Source of the DNA: Bacillota bacterium
Lineage (GTDB): Bacteria; Bacillota; Clostridia; Lachnospirales; Lachnospiraceae
DNA length: 64,000 nt
Direction of reading: 5' to 3'
NCBI GenBank assembly: GCA_023399055.1
Contig: JAEWQV010000016.1
Location: 248,001-312,000, forward strand
The notes under the pieces were generated by a model, which was not told the origin of the DNA, did no database searches, and saw only the letters and a program-made list of their open reading frames with translations. Made by a program: the position numbers and the translations under genes. Within the stretch, counting starts at the first letter, position 1. Every line of letters starts with the position of its first letter. Below, one piece after another: positions 1 through 7,634 of the stretch.

Positions 1-1862
1 AGATGTTTTATCATTTTTACACGCTGGGATTCGCCACCGGATAAGGTTGAGGTTTCTCTATCCAAATTGACATAATCTAATCCGATATCAATCAGACTTT
101 GAACTTTATCTACCAGATCTTTCAGAATGGGGGCAGCTGCCGGGATTTGAATCGACTTAAGAACTTCCACTAAATCATCCACTTCCATTTTAGTTAAGTC
201 GGGAATAGAGTAACTATTTATTCTTGATTCAAGGACTTTTGGATTATATCTGGTTCCCTTACAGCTGGGACATACACAGGAAGTCGTGTACTTTTCAGTT
301 TTCTTTAAAGTGGCACTGGATTTTTCTCTATCTGTCTTAAAGTTTTGCCTTATAAATTTTAATACAATACCTTCATAGGTTAGATTAAGACCATCCACAA
401 GGCTGCCAGAACCCTTGGTGTAACCATTGAGCAAATACTCCATCTCTTCCTCGGTATAATCTTTCAACTTCTTATCAGGGTCAAAGGCTCCCGCATACAC
501 TTTCCACTGCCAACCGCCGACATTATAACCTGGAAGTAAGATGGCACCTTCATTTAATGACTTTTCTTTGTCCAAGGCAAGCTCAAGATTAAGGGTATTG
601 ATCTTACCAATACCTTCGCATTCCAAGCACATTCCGTTCGGGTCATTAAAAGAATAGAAGTTAGCATACCCCAGACATGGCGTAGCAAATCTTGAAAATA
701 ATAATCTTAGTAAGGAATTAATATCCGATATGGTTCCCAGGGTAGACCTTGCATTTCCTCCCATTCTTTTCTGATCAATTACAATTGCAGGGGAGATATT
801 GAGGATGGCATCTGCTTGAGGTTGTCTATACTTAGGAAGATAAAAACGAACAAAGCTGCTGTAAGTTTCATTCAATTGACGACCGGACTCCTGTGCCAGT
901 GTATCAAAAACTATGGAAGATTTACCGGAACCGGATACGCCTGTAAACACAGTTATCATTCGCTTTGGAATTTTTACATTAATATTCTTTAGATTATTTT
1001 CTCTGGCTCCTCTGATTTCAATATAGTCTTTATCGGACTGGAATTCTTGCTTTTCATAGGATAAACTGCCGCTGGTTATGCCGGAGACACTATTGTTAAT
1101 ATATTTTGTAGTGTTGGGTTTCGCCCATTCAAGTGGTTGATATAGGATACCATTCGCGTCCTTAATCTCATAGAAGGTTTCACCTTTGGGGTCATAGTTC
1201 AAATCTTTAAAGATCGAGCTGGTATTATCTTTAAGCTTCTTTATTTCCAGTTCAACATCATCCGCTACAAGTCCAATAATGATGCCGGAAGCAGGATCTT
1301 CATCGGGATAATTGGTAAAGGTTATTGAAGTTGATTTGGAATTGTATAAATCGATATTAACTACGCCGTCAGTTCCACTGTAGTCAAAGTTGGAAGTCAA
1401 AAAGTCAAAAGAGTCAGCAATGCTATTTACATTAAGTACTAGATGAATGGCTTCAATAATAACACGGTCCTTGTCCAGATTAACCTTAATGAGTCTTTTA
1501 TCCGTTTCTTTCATTCGATAGGTAATGTTCCTATAGCGAACTTTAAAGTACAATCTGCCATGGTTATCCTTACTTAGTTCCGATACTTCTGTTAAACCTT
1601 TTATCCTTTCATATTGCAGTTCTAAGTCATTTACAATGAATTCAATTGTAATGCCCTTAGCAATATCCTTCAGACTGGTTTCTTTTAAAAGCTTAGACCC
1701 TTGATTTAAAAATGCAATCGGAAAATTGATACTGGTGTTAATGTTGTAAGACAAATCATCGTTCTGGTATTTTTGTTTAAAGCCAAATACTTTACACAAA
1801 AATGCGGATGCTTTAGGGGCATTAGAAACAACTAACGATACTGACATTGATTCTGTTCTCAT
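1..1862 (-). CDS. UvrA-like ABC ATPase with N-terminal VOC-like domains (partial, C-terminus beyond window)
   Basis: I translated this frame by hand because it runs off the left edge. It starts at ATG 1862, after AGAGAGG. Residues about 1-245 look like two VOC (glyoxalase/bleomycin-resistance fold) modules: the first begins MSVSLVVSNAPKASAF, and the second ends with the family-like stretch YDPKGETFYEIKDANG followed by YQPLEW. From about residue 275 the protein is a UvrA homologue: IEIRGARENNLKNI, Walker A GVSGSGKSS at about 306-314, a CxxC zinc pair (CLEC, CPSC), and signature LSGGESQRVKM at the cut edge. The QLNETYSSF and AIVIDQKRMGGNARST stretches resemble the shorter UvrA2/drug-resistance class rather than repair UvrA. 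I infer a DNA- or drug-related protective ATPase with a ligand-binding front end. The UvrA assignment is certain; the VOC assignment is strong for the second module and weaker for the first. Confidence 0.85.
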   Translation of the reverse strand, partial: MRTESMSVSLVVSNAPKASAFLCKVFGFKQKYQNDDLSYNINTSINFPIAFLNQGSKLLKETSLKDIAKGITIEFIVNDLELQYERIKGLTEVSELSKDNHGRLYFKVRYRNITYRMKETDKRLIKVNLDKDRVIIEAIHLVLNVNSIADSFDFLTSNFDYSGTDGVVNIDLYNSKSTSITFTNYPDEDPASGIIIGLVADDVELEIKKLKDNTSSIFKDLNYDPKGETFYEIKDANGILYQPLEWAKPNTTKYINNSVSGITSGSLSYEKQEFQSDKDYIEIRGARENNLKNINVKIPKRMITVFTGVSGSGKSSIVFDTLAQESGRQLNETYSSFVRFYLPKYRQPQADAILNISPAIVIDQKRMGGNARSTLGTISDINSLLRLLFSRFATPCLGYANFYSFNDPNGMCLECEGIGKINTLNLELALDKEKSLNEGAILLPGYNVGGWQWKVYAGAFDPDKKLKDYTEEEMEYLLNGYTKGSGSLVDGLNLTYEGIVLKFIRQNFKTDREKSSATLKKTEKYTTSCVCPSCKGTRYNPKVLESRINSYSIPDLTKMEVDDLVEVLKSIQIPAAAPILKDLVDKVQSLIDIGLDYVNLDRETSTLSGGESQRVKMIKH

Positions 1863-2167
1863 AAATTTACCTCTCTTTAATCATAAGTCCAGTAGTTGTA
1901 TAGCGTTTTGAAATGTGTAGTATCTTACATTGTATAATAAGGAAATATCGTTGGCAAGGGTAATCATGGATAAATTAACGAAGCTAAGTAATTAGTGGAC
2001 GAGTGACACAAGGATTAATATATAAAAGATAAAAATAAAAATATAGAAAAAAATATAGAAAAAATATAAAAATAAAAATAATTAATATAGAAGAAAGATT
2101 TAATACAAAAAATGTAATTACTGTTTAATTACTGTTGTGTACAATTCAATATATTAGTATGATTATA
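1863..2167. other. AT-rich intergenic stretch
   Basis: This is the spacer between the VOC-UvrA gene (leftward) and a dispersed repeat. Positions about 2022-2095 are low-complexity A/T with loosely repeated ATATAGAAAAAA units. No credible ORF is seen. It would be the 5' leader of the VOC-UvrA gene if that gene is transcribed from the TATAAT at the head of the repeat. Confidence 0.5.
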
Positions 2168-2254
2168 TCATGAACAAAAAGAATGTTCATGAGCTTGTTG
2201 CTCCAATCAGCATTCGCAAACAAGCTTGTAATACCTCATTCCGCTTTCATTATA
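2168..2254 (-). repeat. Two-hairpin dispersed repeat, copy 1
   Basis: On the minus strand it opens with TATAATGAAAGCGGAATGAG, followed by a variable hairpin (GTATT...AATGC outer pairs), the conserved linker GATTGGAGCAACAAG, and a hairpin TCATGAACA...TGTTCATGA with 9-bp arms. It matches 18782-18870 along almost its whole length and 4117-4189 in the second half. It lies upstream of, and in the same orientation as, the VOC-UvrA gene. It could be a leader RNA, a small RNA or a promoter-carrying repeat. Confidence 0.7.
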
Positions 2255-2370
2255 TTATGATTATCAATGACATACCAGTGGAGTCTATGTGAATCTCCAG
2301 TATGCATTTGAAATTATTGTACAAGTTGCAATCAGTTTACCATAATACCTATTCTAATAAGGAGAATGTG

Positions 2371-2964
2371 ATGGATATAAAGATAGTAAAAGCAAATGAA
2401 ATAGAGGGTAATGTTAAGCAGCAAATAAGTGAAATATTTGTAGAAGGTTTTTGGCAGTGGTTAAAATATTTTGCGAAAGATAAAACAAAGCTTGCCAATG
2501 CCTTTGAACATATATTTCAACTCGATTCATTTTATGTGGCATTATTAGATGAAAAGGTAGTAGGTATTACTGCATGTACCAATGGGAAGAAATCTTGTGT
2601 CCATTTACAGGCAAAAGTGTTACGAAAAAATCTTGGGTTGGTGGTAGGTTCCATAGCAGCAAGTGTGTTAGGAAAAGAGTTTGAAAATCATCCTTATCCC
2701 TTTGAATTAGAGCCAACCACAGGATCAATCGAATTTGTGGCAACTCATAAGGATTATAGGGGAAGGGGTGTTGCAGTAGCATTAATAGAAGAAATTATCA
2801 AGAAAAATGCATATAAGGAGTTTGTGTTAGAAGTAGCTGACACCAATACAAATGCAGTAAAACTATATGAGAAACTAGGATTTGTCGAGATTAAGAGAGT
2901 GAAGATGAGTAACTCCAAAAGAAGTGGTATTAATTATCTTGTGTATATGAGATATGTAAAATAG
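2371..2964 (+). CDS. GNAT family N-acetyltransferase
   Basis: The 197-residue product starts at ATG 2371, after AATAAGGAG. A longer frame upstream lacks a ribosome binding site. It has the GNAT acetyl-CoA-binding motif A, EFVATHKDYRGRGVA, at about residues 118-135, and the C-terminal motif NAVKLYEKLGFVEI typical of the fold. An N-terminal part with FWQWLKYF is usual in the GNAT group annotated as general acetyltransferases in clostridia. The substrate cannot be told. It stands alone, followed by a lipoprotein gene after about 145 nt. Confidence 0.85.
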   Translation: MDIKIVKANEIEGNVKQQISEIFVEGFWQWLKYFAKDKTKLANAFEHIFQLDSFYVALLDEKVVGITACTNGKKSCVHLQAKVLRKNLGLVVGSIAASVLGKEFENHPYPFELEPTTGSIEFVATHKDYRGRGVAVALIEEIIKKNAYKEFVLEVADTNTNAVKLYEKLGFVEIKRVKMSNSKRSGINYLVYMRYVK

Positions 2965-3109
2965 TATTATTTAGTGTTATTTCTAAACCATGGAATATTT
3001 TCTGCCTATTTGTTTAACTCTAAATGTTAGATATGATTACCAAATTATATAGTAGTTTCCTTTTGATAAGAAGAGTTAACTGATAAGTACTGGATAGGAG
3101 TGTAGTGAT

Positions 3110-3379
3110 ATGATAAAGATAAAGGCTATAATTGGGATTGTCATTGTATGTTCTATCATAAGTATGGTGGGCTGTGGAAATAGGGAGGAACAGTCCAATA
3201 AGACATTAGTAATAAATCAAGATAGTACAAATGTAGTTGAAGAAGAGGATGGTATAGTGGGTTGCCCAATATTTGATAAAAATAATGAGGTTAAAAATCC
3301 AATAGACTATAGCTTTATGGCTTTTAATAACAAAAAGATGTCGGCTGTAAAAGACGCAGTGGGTTATTTATATCAATGA
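3110..3379 (+). CDS. Small lipoprotein, apparently shortened by an in-frame TGA
   Basis: The 89-residue product has a lipoprotein signal peptide: positive start MIKIKA, hydrophobic core IIGIVIVCSIISM, and lipobox MVGC with Cys22 as the likely lipidated residue. The rest is acidic and not recognised. After TGA at 3377-3379 the same frame stays open for 28 codons to TAA at 3464-3466, encoding protein-like sequence (FIVEWNNDKQSEVSEFKV), so the ancestral protein was probably about 118 residues. A nonsense mutation is the simplest reading. It is followed after 13 nt by a methyltransferase gene that could share its transcript. Confidence 0.65.
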   Translation: MIKIKAIIGIVIVCSIISMVGCGNREEQSNKTLVINQDSTNVVEEEDGIVGCPIFDKNNEVKNPIDYSFMAFNNKKMSAVKDAVGYLYQ

Positions 3380-3479
3380 CGGTTTGGAATAGCACAATTT
3401 ATAGTTGAATGGAATAACGATAAACAGTCAGAGGTTAGTGAGTTTAAGGTGCAGGGATTAGAATAAGAAAGGGGCATTT

Positions 3480-3998
3480 ATGAAGATTCAGTTACAGAAG
3501 GAGTTAGATGGTTTAATTCTTGATATTGGAGGTGGTGGAGAAGGAGTTATATCACAATTATATCCAGGTCAAGTGATTGCCATTGATAATCGGCACGACG
3601 AATTAGAAGAAGCGCCATCCCAAGCAGTAAAAATAGTTATGGATGCACGAGAGCTGTCATTTACAAATAGTTGCCTTGATAATGTCACAGCATTTTATAG
3701 TTTTATGTATATATCAAAGGAAGATCATAGTAAAGTCTTATCTGAAATAAAAAGAGTGTTAAAATCTAATGGACAACTTCATATATGGGATACAGAAATT
3801 AAAGAAGCAGATCCATTTCTTGCGGATTTAGATATATGTATTCAAGATTACTCCATACATACCACCTACGGGATTTATAAGGATGATGCCTCACAAGATG
3901 CAGAGTATTATAAGCAAATAATTAGTGATTTGGGATTAACATTTATCAAAGAGACAAATCAATCGGGACATTTTTATCAGTGTTGGCAAAAGGAATAA
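3480..3998 (+). CDS. Class I SAM-dependent methyltransferase
   Basis: The 172-residue product starts at ATG 3480 after GAAAGGGG. The SAM-binding glycine-rich motif LILDIGGGGEG lies at residues about 12-22, an acidic ribose-binding position follows in AIDNRHDEL, and LKSNGQLHIWD corresponds to the post-motif II strand of methyltransferase type 11. It is shorter than most family members at the C-terminus but has the whole Rossmann core. The substrate is unknown. A strong hairpin follows at 4077. Confidence 0.82.
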   Translation: MKIQLQKELDGLILDIGGGGEGVISQLYPGQVIAIDNRHDELEEAPSQAVKIVMDARELSFTNSCLDNVTAFYSFMYISKEDHSKVLSEIKRVLKSNGQLHIWDTEIKEADPFLADLDICIQDYSIHTTYGIYKDDASQDAEYYKQIISDLGLTFIKETNQSGHFYQCWQKE

Positions 3999-4076
3999 TT
4001 TTTCAGAATGTTTGGCGATAGATTGAGCCGATCAAACACTTAATGTAGTTTAGAAAAATAAAATGATAGATGTTAT

Positions 4077-4106
4077 AAGAACATGACAGAATGCTGTCAT
4101 GTTCTT
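4077..4106 (+). terminator. Hairpin after methyltransferase gene
   Basis: It has perfect 12-13 bp arms, AGAACATGACAG and CTGTCATGTTCT, with a 4-nt loop, then a short T-rich tail. A related, imperfect hairpin (GAACATGACA...TGTCGTGTT) lies just after the WYL gene at 5112-5134, so the two hairpins flank that regulator. Confidence 0.65.
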
Positions 4107-4116
4107 TGCGTTATGA

Positions 4117-4189
4117 TATAATAAAGGCATAAGCATGCTTGCAGTACCGACTGGAGCAACAAGATCATGAACACACCTTATGTTCATGA
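4117..4189 (+). repeat. Two-hairpin dispersed repeat, copy 2
   Basis: It opens with TATAATAAAGGC, has a shorter first hairpin (AAGCATGCTT), then CGACTGGAGCAACAAGATCA and the hairpin CATGAACA...TGTTCATG. It is the shortest copy, and it ends 23 nt before the start codon of the WYL regulator, so it would lie in that gene's 5' untranslated region if the TATAAT is used. Confidence 0.7.
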
Positions 4190-4212
4190 CTTAATTAAAT
4201 CAGAGGTGAATT

Positions 4213-5112
4213 ATGAAAATAGATCGTTTAATTGGAATCTTAACCGTACTATTACAAAATAATAAGGTAACTGCTCCTATGCTTGCCGAGCGGTTTGAGG
4301 TGTCACGCCGTACAATTATGAGAGATATCGATACCCTTAATCAGGCGGGAATTCCTATCGTTACCACACAAGGTGGAGATGGCGGTATTGCCATTATGGA
4401 AGGATATAAGATTAATAAAAGCGTACTTACCACTGATGAAATGCAAAACCTTGTTGCAGCAATAAAAGGGCTTGATTCAGTGTCAAAAACCTCAAGCTTT
4501 GAAAATCTCATGATGAAATTGGCACCGGAGAATAAGGCCATGATTTCACTGGCTGACAGTGTAATTATCGATTTGTCCTCACATTATAAAGACAGCCTTT
4601 CAGAGAAAATTGCACTTATTAAAGAGGCAATTAGTGAACATAAAATAATCGGGTTTGATTATTATTACCAAAAGGGAGAGACCCAGCGTAAAATTGAACC
4701 ATACTTTATTGAGTTTCGTTGGAACTCTTGGTATGTATTCGGATGGTGTTGTGGCAGGCAGGATTTTCGACGTTTTAAATTAAATCGATTATGGGAACTT
4801 AATTTGCTAAATGAAAATTATAAAGCACGTCCTATTCCTGCTGACAAGGCAAATGCTGTTGATACATTTCCGGATGAGCTTAGTATGCATATTTTATTTG
4901 ATAAGAGTGTCCGTTTTAGGCTTATAGAGGATTATGGTTTGAATTGCTATGAAGAAACAGAAAAGGGACTTTTCCTTAATCTTAACTATACAAACAAGGA
5001 GTATGTGTTTAGTTGGCTTCTAGGCTTTGGCGACAAAGCAGAGATTATAGCACCACAGGATATGAGGGATGAATTTGCAGAGCTTGCAAAAAATATCGCA
5101 AGAAAATATTGA
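4213..5112 (+). CDS. WYL-domain transcriptional regulator (YafY/DeoR-like)
   Basis: The 299-residue product starts at ATG 4213 after CAGAGGTG. Residues 1-60 form a winged HTH (ITVLLQNNKVTAPMLAERF, then VSRRTIMRDIDTLNQAGI). The WYL domain spans about 135-225 with FRWNSWYVFGWC and FRRFKLNRLW, and a C-terminal WCX-like part follows. Such proteins are ligand-responsive regulators, often of metabolic or defence genes. Likely targets are itself or the downstream AlkZ-related and flavin reductase genes, which lie on the same strand; that is inference. Confidence 0.88.
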   Translation: MKIDRLIGILTVLLQNNKVTAPMLAERFEVSRRTIMRDIDTLNQAGIPIVTTQGGDGGIAIMEGYKINKSVLTTDEMQNLVAAIKGLDSVSKTSSFENLMMKLAPENKAMISLADSVIIDLSSHYKDSLSEKIALIKEAISEHKIIGFDYYYQKGETQRKIEPYFIEFRWNSWYVFGWCCGRQDFRRFKLNRLWELNLLNENYKARPIPADKANAVDTFPDELSMHILFDKSVRFRLIEDYGLNCYEETEKGLFLNLNYTNKEYVFSWLLGFGDKAEIIAPQDMRDEFAELAKNIARKY

Positions 5113-5250
5113 ACATGACATACTGTTGTCGTGTTACATGCTATAAAGTGTAAAGACAAAGACAAAGGTGTTAATCATAAGATACATTAAATTAGCACAA
5201 AGAAACGTTCTAGTAATTATCTATTGGCAGGTTAAGGAGGAGTGAAAATA

Positions 5251-6282
5251 ATGAATAAAATTACCGCTCTCCGAATGGAGCGCCAGCATTTGGTTCGAAA
5301 GGCAAGTGAAGCAGAGTATGATCAGCTATACCGAGATCTTCAGCCTGGCTATAATGTCTACTGGAACGGATTTGGTGATCCACCGACCTTGACCCATCGT
5401 GCTGACTTCGATGATATGGAATATAACCGTGAGAGGCAGAAAAACCACGCTCTTATGAAGGGGAGATTTGTGGACGGTAATCTGGGATGGATTATACCCG
5501 AGGATTTTGAACTGTTTGCCTGTGCTTTCTGTAAACCACTGGACAAGTTTTCTGAAAGACAAGCTGATCTGCTTGAACTAATTGAGCATGAAGGACCGTT
5601 AACCATTCAGCAGATGAAAGAAGCTACTGGATTACTAGTCAAAGAGATTACCCCAGTGCTCCATCGATTGCAAGAGGCATTCCTGATCTATGAAGATCAA
5701 TATGACGGTGAATGGGACAGAGGCTGGTATAGGTTTTCCGAGATGTTTCCTGATGCTGAGCTATCTAAATACACCAGGCAGCAGGCACTACAGATTCTAG
5801 TTCAAAGATTTGCGTATCGAATGGTATGGTTTGATAGTGAAATGGTAAAGTCATTTTATAAGTTACCTGGAAAAGACATCAAATTGGCAATCAACGAGTT
5901 GGTCAAGGGACAAATACTTTTGGAGACTGACGGTGGTTATCTATTGAAGGGCGATAGTGAAATACTACAAGACTATACCTTTGAAATGGCTCCTAGGGTT
6001 TTAGCAGTTCATAAAAATGATATAATGTATCGCTCTAATGAGCATTTGTTAAAAGAAGCCTGGAAGCGGGATGGCGTTGAAACCTTATATTATCTGTTGA
6101 TTGATGGTGAAATTCATGGGGCAGCCTACGGTAAATTCAGATATGGTCAGCCGGATTTTCCGGACTTAGTAGTGGATTTATCTAATGAGGAAGCAGAAAA
6201 GAGAAAAGATGAGATCATTGGGGCTGCAAAAAGACTTAGCTTTGGGAAAACACCGGATAGATATAATGGAGTTGAATTGTAA
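5251..6282 (+). CDS. AlkZ-related winged-helix protein
   Basis: The 343-residue product starts at ATG 5251, 10 nt after AAGGAGG; an upstream GTG is too close to that site. The sequence resembles clostridial AlkZ-related proteins of the winged-helix DNA-binding (HTH_42) superfamily: ERQHLVRKASEAEYDQLYRD at the N-terminus, then LYRDLQPGYNVYWNGFG, and repeated winged-helix blocks (QADLLELIEHEGPLTIQQM). AlkZ itself is a glycosylase that unhooks interstrand crosslinks. The canonical QxQ catalytic motif is not obvious here, so activity is uncertain. It follows the WYL gene by 138 nt. Confidence 0.7.
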   Translation: MNKITALRMERQHLVRKASEAEYDQLYRDLQPGYNVYWNGFGDPPTLTHRADFDDMEYNRERQKNHALMKGRFVDGNLGWIIPEDFELFACAFCKPLDKFSERQADLLELIEHEGPLTIQQMKEATGLLVKEITPVLHRLQEAFLIYEDQYDGEWDRGWYRFSEMFPDAELSKYTRQQALQILVQRFAYRMVWFDSEMVKSFYKLPGKDIKLAINELVKGQILLETDGGYLLKGDSEILQDYTFEMAPRVLAVHKNDIMYRSNEHLLKEAWKRDGVETLYYLLIDGEIHGAAYGKFRYGQPDFPDLVVDLSNEEAEKRKDEIIGAAKRLSFGKTPDRYNGVEL

Positions 6283-6366
6283 TAGTTAGCAGAACCTGTA
6301 TAGCAGAACCTGTTTAGCAAGAGAAGGTATTTAAGTTTAAAATAAAGTATTGGAGGATACAGTGAT

Positions 6367-7008
6367 ATGAAGAAGGAAATTTCCACTAAACCAGAAGTAA
6401 TCAAGGAGCAATGGCCGGGCGAATTAGAAGCCTTCTCCTGGCAGGATTTTGTGACTGCAATCCCAGCACCTTTACTCGTAGTAACAGGTTATAAATCAAA
6501 TGGAAAGGAAAATGCCTGCTTACAGTCCTGGTCAACCTTTGTAGGCTCATCAGGTGATTTTATCTGCATTCTCGGTTCAGTATCCAAGGGAGGACATATG
6601 TATCAGTCATTGAAAGAAACCGGTTGCTGCGTGCTTAACTTTCCGTCACGAGATGTATACGACCTCTGTGGTAAGACGGTTGACAACAATCAATTTGAGA
6701 CAGATGAGATTACAGCCGCTGGTCTTACAGCAGAACCGGCGGTAAGTGTCAATGCACCACGCATTGCTGAGTGTTTTTTAAATATTGAATGTGAATTCTT
6801 ATGGGAACGGGAGCATTTTGAAGGGAGCAGGGATGTTGTCGTTGCACTAAAAGCGACCCATATTTGTATGGATAGTGACAGGTACGATGAGAATAAGATG
6901 GGGAGATATGGCAAAACGGGATATCTGTATAACATTCATGCTGTACGTAATCCAGAAACGGGAGAAACAAAACCTGATGCGCTTGGTATGTTGGAAGTGC
7001 ATCCATAA
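6367..7008 (+). CDS. Flavin reductase-like FMN-binding protein
   Basis: The 213-residue product starts at ATG 6367 after TTGGAGGATACAGTGAT. It matches the flavin reductase-like split-barrel family: IPAPLLVVTGY at the start of the barrel, SWSTFVGSSGDFICILGS, and CCVLNFPSRDVYDLCG. Members bind FMN and act as flavin reductases or oxidoreductases in the cytoplasm. No partner oxygenase gene is adjacent. It ends shortly before the toxin-like locus at 7272-7361, and the hairpin at 7225-7261 probably terminates it. Confidence 0.82.
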   Translation: MKKEISTKPEVIKEQWPGELEAFSWQDFVTAIPAPLLVVTGYKSNGKENACLQSWSTFVGSSGDFICILGSVSKGGHMYQSLKETGCCVLNFPSRDVYDLCGKTVDNNQFETDEITAAGLTAEPAVSVNAPRIAECFLNIECEFLWEREHFEGSRDVVVALKATHICMDSDRYDENKMGRYGKTGYLYNIHAVRNPETGETKPDALGMLEVHP

Positions 7009-7224
7009 GAATATTGTAGAATATAATAGAGTAGCTCATGAAACTATTACTTTAATTCCAAACCACATTCAGTTTTCTAATGAAATCAAGAATTATATTT
7101 TTGCTTGGCCTAAATAGGAAAAATTTAACTTGCATCTTTACAAGATACGCTCCGCATGTTATATTTGATTCAATATGGAACAATCGCCCACAAGGTGGTT
7201 TGACCGATTATAAAAGTAGAAACT

Positions 7225-7261
7225 CCACCCTTCAACCGTCCAAAGTGTTAGGGTGGTTTTT
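7225..7261 (+). terminator. Rho-independent terminator, possibly bidirectional
   Basis: Arms CCACCCT and AGGGTGG with an inner AAC/GTT extension are followed by TTTTT on the plus strand. On the minus strand the same hairpin lies 10 nt after the toxin-like gene's stop, so it may terminate both the rightward transcript (flavin reductase or an antisense RNA) and the leftward toxin mRNA. Confidence 0.8.
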
Positions 7262-7271
7262 CTATGTATGG

Positions 7272-7361
7272 CTACTTACAAAACGTAAATATGAATGTAA
7301 GTAATGCCAAAAGGAATATACCAAACGAAAGCATATCCTTTAAATCAAAACGATTCTTCAT
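7272..7361 (-). CDS. Putative holin-like type I toxin (29 aa)
   Basis: A 29-residue frame starts at ATG 7361, 6 nt after a GGGGGG ribosome binding site. An in-frame ATG at 7367 overlaps that site less well. The product is one hydrophobic helix, FDLKDMLSFGIFLLALLTF, with a charged N-terminus and the tail IFTFCK. This resembles the very short putative holin-like toxins of Firmicutes, the toxin part of type I toxin-antitoxin loci. A near-consensus promoter drives it, and the 3' hairpin overlaps the end of the transcript. No antisense promoter could be fixed with confidence. The peptide is clear; the toxin role is inferred from family likeness. Confidence 0.65.
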   Translation of the reverse strand: MKNRFDLKDMLSFGIFLLALLTFIFTFCK

Positions 7362-7427
7362 AGGCATCCCCCCATTCCCAAAGAATGAAGGTCAACTCAC
7401 CCTGTAACCCAATTGTTCCATAAGAAG

Positions 7428-7456
7428 ATTATAGCATACTTGGATATAATTTACAA
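7428..7456 (-). promoter_or_regulatory. Sigma-A promoter of the holin-like toxin gene
   Basis: On the minus strand there is TTGTAA (7456-7451), a 17-nt spacer and TATAAT (7433-7428). The predicted start lies near 7421, about 60 nt before the toxin ATG, giving a leader long enough to fold or to pair with another RNA. Confidence 0.75.
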
Positions 7457-7634
7457 CTTTTGTAAATGGAGTTATATAGGTAATTATGGCTGTGAATTTT
7501 GAAGTTTAATTGTTTGGCTTTGTTAATAAAATATAGTTATAAAATTGTAAAAAAAGTGTACTAATTAGGAATATATGGTATAATTATAAGTTATTTGTAG
7601 TTAAAATAAATAGAAAACAATCGAGGTAAATGAT

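Noticed and set aside
2022..2095. Tandem repeat or origin-like AT tract
   Set aside because: Units are irregular and there are no DnaA-box-like sequences nearby; it is plain low-complexity DNA.
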